Positions 58,613 through 64,000 of a stretch of DNA of 64,000 bases are shown here, one piece after another (within the stretch, counting starts at the first letter, position 1; each line of letters starts with the position of its first letter). The stretch is taken from NCBI RefSeq assembly GCF_002252675.1, contig NZ_NQKY01000005.1, positions 1 through 64,000 of the forward strand, in the 5' to 3' direction. Below the pieces are notes generated by a model. The model had not been told where the DNA came from. It saw only the letters and a program-made list of their open reading frames with translations, and did not search any database. Position numbers and translations under genes: made by a program. Source of the DNA: Synechococcus sp. BO 8801 (GTDB lineage: Bacteria > Cyanobacteriota > Cyanobacteriia > PCC-6307 > Cyanobiaceae).

Positions 58613-60123
58613 CCCTGACCCTGATCCTCGGCGACCAGCTCCATCCCGACTGGCTGAGCCCCTCCCCCCTGCAGCTTGCCCCCGGCCAGCGGGTGCTGAT
58701 GATCGAGGACCTGGCCGTGGCCTCCACCTGGCGCTACCACCGTCTGCGGCTGCTGCACACCTTCGTGGCCATGCGCAGCTTCCGCGATGCGCTGGTCGCC
58801 CGCGGGGTGTTGGTGAGCTATTTCGAGCTGCCTTCCTCCCAGGAGATGCCGTTCTGGCAGCGGCTGGCGGCTGAGCTGGAGGGCGACCCCGCCAGCCGCG
58901 AGCTCCGTGTGGCCGAGGTGGCCGACCGCGGCTTCGAGTCGCGGCTGCAGCGCTTCTGCGCCGAGCAGGGCGTGCGGCTCAGCGTGCTGCCCTCACCGGC
59001 GTTCCTGGAATCGGTGGCCGAGAGCCGCAGCTGGTTCGAGGGCCGCCGCCGCCCGTTCATGAAGACCTTCTACGAGCGCCAGCGCCGCCGCCTCGGCCTG
59101 CTGCTGGAGCCCGATGGCAGCCCCACCGGCGGCCGCTGGAGCTTCGATGTGGAGAACCGCCGCAAGCTGCCTAAGGGTTACGTGGAGCCCACCCTGCTGG
59201 CGGTGCCGGTCAGCCCCCACGAGCCGGCGGTGCGGGCCCTGATCAGCCGCCATTTCCAGGACCACCCCGGCGCGCTGGGGCCCCTGTGGATCCCCTTCGA
59301 TCAGGCCGGGGCCGAGGCCTGGTTGCAGCGCTTCCTGGCGGAGCGGCTCGACGGGTTCGGGCCGTATGAGGACGCCCTCAGCCAGCGGCACGCCACCCTG
59401 CACCACTCCCTGCTCTCGCCCCTGCTCAACATCGGGCTGCTCACCCCGGCGGCGGTGATCGCCGCCACCCTGGAGCACGCCCGGCGCCGCCAGGAGAGCG
59501 GCCAGCCGGTGCCGATTGCCTCGCTGGAGGGGTTCCTGCGCCAGGTGATCGGCTGGCGCGAGTTCGTGCGCGGCATCGACCGGGTGCATGGCGAGCGCCA
59601 GGCCGCCGCCAACTTCTGGAACCACCACCGCCGCCTTGCCCCCTGCTGGGACGACGGCAGCAGTGGCCTGCCGCCCCTGGATGCGGCGATCGAGCGGGTG
59701 AACCGCCTGGGCTACAACCACCACATCGAGCGGCTGATGGTGATCAGCAACCTGATGCTGCTGTGTGAGATCCACCCCGGCGAGGTGCACCGCTGGTTCA
59801 TGGAGCGCTACCTGGATTCCTACGAGTGGGTGATGGGCCCGAACGTCCACGGCATGGGCCAGATGAGCGACGGCGGCCTGTTCGCCACCAAGCCCTACAT
59901 CGGCGGCTCCAACTACATCCTCAAGATGGGCGACTACAAAAAGGGCCCCTGGTGCGAGATCTGGGACGGCCTTTACTGGCGCTTCATCGATCGCCACCGG
60001 GCCTTCTTCCAGGCCAACCCCCGCCTCTCGATGATGGTGAAACTGCTGGAGAAGATGGACCCCAAGCGGCGCGAGGCCCTGGAGGCCGCCGCCGAGGGGT
60101 TCCTGGCGCGGGCCACCCGCTAA
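58609..60123 (+). CDS. FeS-containing bacterial photolyase/cryptochrome (FeS-BCP type)
   Basis: 504 residues. N-terminal LTLILGDQLHPDWLSPSPLQ and VLMIEDLAVASTWRYHRLRL are typical of the deoxyribodipyrimidine photolyase-related group. FAD-binding half: PIASLEGFLRQVIGWREFVR, NHHRRLAPCWDDGS, GYNHHIERLMVISNLMLLCE (Cys), YEWVMGPNVHGMGQMSDGGL, ATKPYIGGSNYILKMGDYKK and GPWCEIWDGLYWRF (Cys). Family members bind a 4Fe-4S cluster and repair (6-4) photoproducts. The gene overlaps the DASH-like gene and its stop codon overlaps the PIN gene stop on the other strand. Confidence 0.88.
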   Translation: MTLTLILGDQLHPDWLSPSPLQLAPGQRVLMIEDLAVASTWRYHRLRLLHTFVAMRSFRDALVARGVLVSYFELPSSQEMPFWQRLAAELEGDPASRELRVAEVADRGFESRLQRFCAEQGVRLSVLPSPAFLESVAESRSWFEGRRRPFMKTFYERQRRRLGLLLEPDGSPTGGRWSFDVENRRKLPKGYVEPTLLAVPVSPHEPAVRALISRHFQDHPGALGPLWIPFDQAGAEAWLQRFLAERLDGFGPYEDALSQRHATLHHSLLSPLLNIGLLTPAAVIAATLEHARRRQESGQPVPIASLEGFLRQVIGWREFVRGIDRVHGERQAAANFWNHHRRLAPCWDDGSSGLPPLDAAIERVNRLGYNHHIERLMVISNLMLLCEIHPGEVHRWFMERYLDSYEWVMGPNVHGMGQMSDGGLFATKPYIGGSNYILKMGDYKKGPWCEIWDGLYWRFIDRHRAFFQANPRLSMMVKLLEKMDPKRREALEAAAEGFLARATR

Positions 60124-60545
60124 GGGGCCTTGGGAACGACGACGCGGGGCGCCAGGTTGAGGTGGCGGATGCGCTGGGCGAAGCCGCGGTCGTCGAAAGA
60201 GGCGAGCGTGTCGCAGCCACGGCAGCTGGCGTGGTGCAGGGCATCGGCGAAGTCGAGCCCGGCGCGCAGCCCGGCGACGGCCTGCTCGAGGGCCGGGCGA
60301 TCTTCCGCGTTCAGGCCAGGGTGGGCCAGCAGGTGATCGAACACCAGCAGCACCTGCTCGGCCCGGAAGCCGTAGTAGCCCCGCAGCACCCACTCCAGCT
60401 CCAGGGCCACGGTCTTGGGCAGGAACAGGGCCTGCCCCGATTCGATCAGCTGCCGGGCCGCCTGGCGCTGGCATTCGGTCGCGGCATCGGCCCCGTCCTC
60501 TGCGACGAAGTAGCGGGCCAGCACGTTGGTGTCGAGGCCGATCAC
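60120..60545 (-). CDS. vapC: VapC-family PIN toxin
   Basis: 141 residues, GTG start overlapping the antitoxin stop. PIN residues: IGLDTNVLARYFVAEDGADA (Asp), LFLPKTVALELEWVLRGYYG (Glu), AGLDFADALHHASCRGCDTL (Asp) and ASFDDRGFAQR (Asp). The complete acidic quartet suggests an active RNase. It is paired with the AbrB-type antitoxin. Its stop codon is shared with the photolyase stop in opposite orientation (CTAA). Confidence 0.88.
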   Translation of the reverse strand: MIGLDTNVLARYFVAEDGADAATECQRQAARQLIESGQALFLPKTVALELEWVLRGYYGFRAEQVLLVFDHLLAHPGLNAEDRPALEQAVAGLRAGLDFADALHHASCRGCDTLASFDDRGFAQRIRHLNLAPRVVVPKAP

Positions 60546-60790
60546 GGCGTCAGCAGGCTGGCGGGGTCGAAGTCCGCCGGCACCGGCGGACGGGGGCTCC
60601 TGAGCAGGCCGAAGCCACTGGCCGGCAGTGGCTGCTCTGGCTTGCAGGAGCGCACTTCGATGTGATCGCCCACCAGCTGGAAACTGACCCGACCGCCCCG
60701 GGCCAGGCCGAGCTGCTGCCGCAGGGCCTTGGGGATGGTGACCTGTCCCTTGCTGGTGATCGAGCTGGTGGCGGCGTCTTCGGCTGGCAT
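60542..60790 (-). CDS. AbrB/SpoVT-type antitoxin
   Basis: 82 residues from ATG 60790, which has AAGGAGG 8 bp upstream. The swapped-hairpin AbrB motif is TSSITSKGQVTIPKALRQQL followed by GLARGGRVSFQLVGDHIEVR. The C-terminal 30 residues are flexible and would cover the VapC active site. A CTTACC-T-GGTAAG palindrome lies 25 bp before the start, a likely operator. Confidence 0.88.
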   Translation of the reverse strand: MPAEDAATSSITSKGQVTIPKALRQQLGLARGGRVSFQLVGDHIEVRSCKPEQPLPASGFGLLRSPRPPVPADFDPASLLTP

Positions 60791-60814
60791 CGTCACCGCC
60801 TCCTTAAGCTGGGT

Positions 60815-60827
60815 CTTACCTGGTAAG
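60815..60827. promoter_or_regulatory. operator-like palindrome of the AbrB-VapC module
   Basis: CTTACC-T-GGTAAG is a perfect inverted repeat 25 bp upstream of the antitoxin start (minus strand), between that start and the divergent peroxiredoxin-like gene. AbrB-type antitoxins bind such symmetric A/T-edged sites for autoregulation. Confidence 0.6.
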
Positions 60828-60884
60828 GATACGTCGATCAGCGCCGATGGATGAGCATGGTCGCGCCCTGACCCACCCCTGCCC

Positions 60885-61643
60885 GTGACCGCCTCCGCCG
60901 CCGCCGCTGCCACCCGGCCGCCCGCCCCCGCCCTGCTGCTGGAGCGCCTGGCGGCGGTGGAGGGCATGGGGCCCGGCCGGCGGCGGCTGGTGGTGCTGCT
61001 CAGCCAGCTGGGCGACTTCGACAGCCTCGAGTACGCCCAGGCGCTGGCACCGGTGCTGCCGAAGCTGGAGGCCGCCGGCATCGCCGTGCTGGCGATCGGC
61101 ATCGGCGACGCGGCCGGCCGCGAGCGCTTCTGCGCTTTCACCGGCTTCCCGCCCGATTGGCTGCTGGTGGACGCCGAACCCCATCTGCACCGCGACCTGG
61201 GGCTCTACGAGGGGCTGAAGCAGGCCGGCGGGCCCTGGCCCAACCTGCTGCTGATGTGCGCCGGCCTCGGTTCCCCCGGCACCCTGGCCGAGGTGCTGCG
61301 CGGCTACACCGGCGATCGCAGCGCCCCCCAGCGCATCGCCGACGACGAGACCATCCTGGCGGGCCCGCTGCCGCCGATCAAAGGGTCGTTCTTCGCACGG
61401 GCCGGCGGCCGCGGCTTCCAGCGCCCCTTCGAGCTGGCCACCGTGCGGCTGCGCAACATGGCCGAGGTGCTGGGCCATTGGCGCACCTACGTCCCCCGCG
61501 ACGACTTCCTCACCCAGCGCGGCGGCACCTACCTGCTGGAGGTCGACGACACGCTGCTCTACAGCCACCGCGACCGGGGCATCCTCGGCTTCTCGGCCAC
61601 CATGGCCCGGCCGCTGAGTTTCCTGGATCCGTATCTGGGCTGA
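60885..61643 (+). CDS. AhpC/TSA-like (peroxiredoxin-like) protein
   Basis: 252 residues from GTG 60885. The N-terminus is Ala/Pro-rich, then RLVVLLSQLGDFDSLEYAQA, LEAAGIAVLAIGIGDAAGRE, FCAFTGFPPDWLLVDAEPHL and DLGLYEGL..., a thioredoxin-type fold of the AhpC/TSA2 (PRXL2-like) group. The usual peroxidatic CxxC is replaced: the position reads SQLGDFDS, and the only Cys nearby is in RFCAFTGF, so redox activity is uncertain. The C-terminal half has KGSFFARAGGRGFQRPFELA and YLLEVDDTLLYSHRDRGILG. It is divergent from the AbrB-VapC module. Confidence 0.65.
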   Translation: MTASAAAAATRPPAPALLLERLAAVEGMGPGRRRLVVLLSQLGDFDSLEYAQALAPVLPKLEAAGIAVLAIGIGDAAGRERFCAFTGFPPDWLLVDAEPHLHRDLGLYEGLKQAGGPWPNLLLMCAGLGSPGTLAEVLRGYTGDRSAPQRIADDETILAGPLPPIKGSFFARAGGRGFQRPFELATVRLRNMAEVLGHWRTYVPRDDFLTQRGGTYLLEVDDTLLYSHRDRGILGFSATMARPLSFLDPYLG

Positions 61644-61664
61644 GGGGGGCGCCGCAGGCAGAGA

Positions 61665-61681
61665 CTTAGTCCATGACTAAG
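61665..61681. promoter_or_regulatory. operator-like palindrome of the Phd-VapC module
   Basis: CTTAGTC-CAT-GACTAAG is a perfect 17-bp inverted repeat 26 bp upstream of the antitoxin start. It fits autoregulation by the Phd/YefM-type antitoxin. Confidence 0.65.
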
Positions 61682-61707
61682 CTAAGCAAGAGTCCCGACC
61701 CGGCCCT

Positions 61708-61998
61708 GTGGAACGTCCAGCACCGGCACCCCGTCTGGTGAATGTGCACCAGGCCAAAACCCAGCTCTCGCGGTTGATCGATGACGCCCACGCCGGGGAG
61801 ACCATCGTGCTGGCCAAGGCCGGCAAGCCCTGGGCACGGTTGATGCCCCTGGAGGCACCGGCTCCCCAGCGGCTCCCCGGTCGCCTGCGCCACCTGGGTC
61901 CCCTCAGCCGGCCCGACGCCCTGCTGGAGCCCATGGCGCCCGATCAGCTCGCCGACTGGGAAGCCAGCCCCCTGGTTCCGGCGTCAGCCCTGCCGTGA
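61708..61998 (+). CDS. Phd/YefM-family antitoxin
   Basis: 96 residues from GTG 61708; GTG 61738 just before VNVHQAKTQLSRLIDDAHAG is an alternative that gives the usual Phd start. Pattern: N-terminal Phd DNA-binding fold VNVHQAKTQLSRLIDDAHAG, ETIVLAKAGKPWARLMPLEA. The C-terminus (PDQLADWEASPLVP) would wrap the toxin. GTGA junction to vapC. A perfect palindrome precedes the gene. Confidence 0.85.
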   Translation: MERPAPAPRLVNVHQAKTQLSRLIDDAHAGETIVLAKAGKPWARLMPLEAPAPQRLPGRLRHLGPLSRPDALLEPMAPDQLADWEASPLVPASALP

Positions 61999-62393
61999 CC
62001 TGCACCTCCGCCTACCTGCTCGACAGCCATGCCCTGTTGTGGTGGTGGTTCGATCCGGAGCGGCTTTCGGGTGCCGTCCTGGACCTTCTGGTGGATCCCA
62101 CCAGCCGGATCCTGGTGAGTGCTGCATCGGTCTGGGAACTCAGCCTCAAGCACCATCAGGGCAAGCTGCCCGAGCTGGCTACAGCCATTGCTGATCTTCC
62201 TGGCCTGCTACAGGCCGATGGCTTCCTCCCCCTGCCGATCTCGCTGGCCCATGGCCTCAGGGCAGGCGGCTACAGCCAGCCCCACCGCGATCCCCTTGAT
62301 CGGATGCTGGCGGCCCAGGCCGAGCTGGAGCGGCTGGTGCTGCTCACCGCTGATCCGCAGCTTTCCGCCTTTCCCTGTCAGACGTTCTGGTGA
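61995..62393 (+). CDS. vapC: VapC-family PIN toxin
   Basis: 132 residues, GTG start overlapping the antitoxin. PIN acidic residues: AYLLDSHALLWWWFDPERLS (Asp), VSAASVWELSLKHHQGKLPE (Glu), SQPHRDPLDRMLAAQAELER (Asp pair) and LLTADPQLSAFPC (Asp). It is of the YacL/VapC 'DSHALLWW' subtype. Intact by sequence. It is closed by a hairpin shared with the convergent gene. Confidence 0.9.
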   Translation: MTCTSAYLLDSHALLWWWFDPERLSGAVLDLLVDPTSRILVSAASVWELSLKHHQGKLPELATAIADLPGLLQADGFLPLPISLAHGLRAGGYSQPHRDPLDRMLAAQAELERLVLLTADPQLSAFPCQTFW

Positions 62394-62400
62394 GAAGCGG

Positions 62401-62422
62401 GGCCGGCCAGAAGAGGCCAGCC
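62401..62422. terminator. imperfect hairpin between VapC and convergent gene
   Basis: GGCCGGCC (62401-62408) and GGCCAGCC (62415-62422) form an 8-bp stem with one mismatch and a 6-nt loop, in the short gap between convergent genes. Confidence 0.4.
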
Positions 62423-62426
62423 AGAG

Positions 62427-62987
62427 CTACAGCCCCTCCAGCAGGGGGCGCAGCGCCTCGGCCGGTCCGCGTCCGGGCTCGAACAGGGGGCCATCGCCCT
62501 CGATGACCTGGCCGCCTGTCAGGACGATCCGGAAGAGGGCGTCACCCATGGAATCCACCACGATGCACTGGCGGGCCCGCTCGCTGACGATCGGCAGGAA
62601 GCCGGCGAGCCACTCCATGGTGCCTCTGATCCGGCGGGCGTCCCGTTCGTTGTCGTCGTCGAACCCCCCGTAGGCCAGCCGCAGGAACAGGCTGCCCCAG
62701 GGCTCGCGGCGCTGGTAGTAGAAGGCGTGGCTGTTGAGGCCATGGCCCCAGAAACCCACGCAGAAGGTGCCGAGGGGAGCGGCGCTCAGGAAGGCATCGA
62801 TCGTGCTCTGCAGCAGGTAAAGCGGCTCCGTGCCCCGGGCCGTGCCGAACAGGGTCTGCCCCTGCCAGTGCAGCGGCCGATCGGGAGGCAGCAGGCTGAG
62901 GGGGAAGGGCCCACCGATCCGCTCGGCGTAGAAGGTCAGAAGGCTGTCGAGCGTTGGCTCCATCGGCGGGTCTGCGGCGGGATCCAT
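62427..62987 (-). CDS. hypothetical cyanobacterial protein
   Basis: 186 residues. It starts MDPAADPPMEPTLDSLLTFY and has PLYLLQSTIDAFLSAAPLGT, a conserved-looking Gly/His/Tyr-rich GFWGHGLNSHAFYYQRREPW and SLFLRLAYGGFDDDNERDAR (acidic). No signal peptide or membrane segment. Family unknown to me; it may be a small globular protein restricted to picocyanobacteria. It is convergent with the Phd-VapC module and upstream of the M28 gene on the opposite side. Confidence 0.6.
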   Translation of the reverse strand: MDPAADPPMEPTLDSLLTFYAERIGGPFPLSLLPPDRPLHWQGQTLFGTARGTEPLYLLQSTIDAFLSAAPLGTFCVGFWGHGLNSHAFYYQRREPWGSLFLRLAYGGFDDDNERDARRIRGTMEWLAGFLPIVSERARQCIVVDSMGDALFRIVLTGGQVIEGDGPLFEPGRGPAEALRPLLEGL

Positions 62988-63057
62988 CCTCCCCAGCTCG
63001 TCTGGATCGAGGCGATTTTCCCTGCGAAGGACCAGAGATGACGAGGCGCTGCTGGTG

Positions 63058-63804
63058 TCACAGAGCCCCCAGCCCCGCCTTCAGCCCCTCGGTGACGGCC
63101 GCCAGGAACGGCAGATCCAGCGTGTCGATCGTGTCGCTCATCTGGTGGTAATGCGGGTTGCGCATGAATGAGGTGTCGGTCACCATCACGGCGTCGTAGC
63201 CCGCATCCCAGAACGGGCTGTGGTCGCTGAGGCGCACGTCGGGAATCGCCCGGCCGGCATCGGGCACCGGCAGAACCTTTGTGATCACGTGCTCCCCCAT
63301 GAGGCTGGCGAGGCCAGTCAGCATCTCGGCGACACCCTGATTGCCCACCACGGCGATGAAATCGCCCCGATCGCCATAGATCGCCTGCATTGCCGGGACT
63401 GGATAGATCTGGGTGGCGGCGGTGTAGGCGAGCATCTCCAGGCTCACCATGAGTTTCAACTTCTGGCCGCTGGCCTTGAGTTCACCGGCCAGGGCGGTGC
63501 TGCCGAGCATGCCCCATTCCTCCTGATCGAAGGCCACGATCCACACCGGCCGCCGGGGCGGCTCGGCTGCCCAGTGCTTGCCCAGCTCGATCAGGGCCGC
63601 CAAGCCGGAGGCGTTGTCGTCGGCGCCGATCGAGTGCAGGGGGCCGTCGTAGTGGGCCGCCACCAGCAGAGGGTCGAGCTCCGGGCGCTGGCCGGGGAGC
63701 TTGAGGATCAGGTTGGTGCCCGCATCGATGCCCTCACGGAAGTGGTGCTCCTCCACCGGCCCCAGGACGCCGAGCTGTTCGATCAGGTAGGCGCGCACCG
63801 CCAT
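63058..63804 (-). CDS. M28-family metallopeptidase, start unclear
   Basis: 248 residues from ATG 63804. M28 zinc aminopeptidase motifs: LLVAAHYDGPLHSIGADDNA (His/Asp ligands), VWIVAFDQEEWGMLGSTALA (Glu pair), MVSLEMLAYT, DVRLSDHSPFWDAGYDAVMV and HYHQMSDTIDTLDLPFL (His ligand). The frame is open upstream and encodes the conserved LLEHLQHLARPRHARWDPIG before ATG 63804. No ATG, GTG or TTG precedes it before a TAG, so the natural start is either non-standard or lost; a different frame carries a GTG. Cytosolic or periplasmic is undecided. Confidence 0.75.
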   Translation of the reverse strand: MAVRAYLIEQLGVLGPVEEHHFREGIDAGTNLILKLPGQRPELDPLLVAAHYDGPLHSIGADDNASGLAALIELGKHWAAEPPRRPVWIVAFDQEEWGMLGSTALAGELKASGQKLKLMVSLEMLAYTAATQIYPVPAMQAIYGDRGDFIAVVGNQGVAEMLTGLASLMGEHVITKVLPVPDAGRAIPDVRLSDHSPFWDAGYDAVMVTDTSFMRNPHYHQMSDTIDTLDLPFLAAVTEGLKAGLGAL

Positions 63805-63926
63805 CAGACCGATGGGATCCCAGCGGGCGTGGCGGGGTCGGGCCAGGTGCTGCAGGTGCTCCAGCAGGGGCGCGGGGTCGGGGTGGTCGATGGCGGGGCG
63901 GCCGATGGGGCACGAAGCCTAATCGC

Positions 63927-63955
63927 TTGACACCTGCACTGCAAGTGTGGATAAT
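63927..63955 (+). promoter_or_regulatory. strong sigma70-type promoter with operator-like palindrome
   Basis: TTGACA (63927-63932), a 17-bp spacer and GATAAT (63950-63955): a near-perfect promoter. The spacer holds CACCTGCA-C-TGCAAGTG (63931-63947), an almost perfect palindrome (one mismatch). The expected start of transcription is at about 63962, the A of the ATG of the last gene. Confidence 0.75.
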
Positions 63956-63961
63956 TAGGGA

Positions 63962-64000
63962 ATGGTCAAGGTCTTCGCCCCAGCTGACGCTCTCTACGGC
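63962..64000 (+). CDS. start of an unidentified gene (13 codons visible)
   Basis: ATG 63962 begins MVKVFAPADALYG and runs out of the window. The strong promoter and palindrome directly upstream place the expected transcript start at or next to the ATG, so a leaderless mRNA is likely. Too little is visible for a family. Confidence 0.5.
   Translation, partial: MVKVFAPADALYG

Overview
The window reads as a chromosome segment of a high-GC picocyanobacterium of the Synechococcus/Cyanobium type. Support: the run recA - DUF1815 - DUF2839 - helicase-like gene - tyrA with a tRNA-Gln next to a Ycf45-like gene, a pair of cryptochrome/photolyase genes, and many small membrane or secreted proteins of cyanobacterial flavour. 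The genus is inferred, not shown. Background base composition is very G+C-rich, so long shadow frames occur on both strands; I kept the frames with recognisable domains, tight gene junctions or secretion signals. I see no rRNA, CRISPR array, transposase or phage gene.

Layout. 1-8.8 kb, housekeeping: Ycf45-like gene end, tRNA-Gln, HAD hydrolase, recA (with an SOS-box-like palindrome), DUF1815, DUF2839, helicase-like gene, tyrA, corA and an ATP-grasp gene. 8.8-16.1 kb, mostly minus strand: a methyltransferase / META / small membrane protein operon, a phosphoesterase, and an operon joining a sensor nucleotide cyclase to an MscS channel with a cyclic-nucleotide-binding domain. 16.2-21.3 kb: RND efflux pump and adaptor with a divergent PadR regulator and a palindrome between them. 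21.3-28 kb: a beta-lactamase-fold protein without catalytic residues, a flavin monooxygenase, a Uma2 protein and SelO.

28-41.5 kb is the accessory core. It holds six small toxin-antitoxin (TA) modules, a PLD-helicase-DUF3427 protein, an A/T-rich gene of about 1,270 codons with a nuclease-like N-terminus, and a graveyard of partial copies of larger genes. Between 37.3 and 41.5 kb, fragments of one HNH-HIT gene (minus strand) alternate with four TA modules (plus strand). At 28.6-30.6 kb a copy of the 3' end of the helicase gene sits on the far side of a PIN module. This is the most unusual architecture in the window.

41.5-64 kb returns to chromosomal genes: acyl-CoA synthetase-like protein, dCTP deaminase, alcohol dehydrogenase, rhodanese protein, GH57 protein, GAF protein, hybrid histidine kinase, CcdA/thioredoxin pair, cation/proton antiporter, secreted proteins, two overlapping photolyase genes, two VapC-type TA modules with clear operator palindromes, a peroxiredoxin-like protein and an M28 peptidase. 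The window ends just inside a gene whose strong promoter predicts a leaderless transcript.
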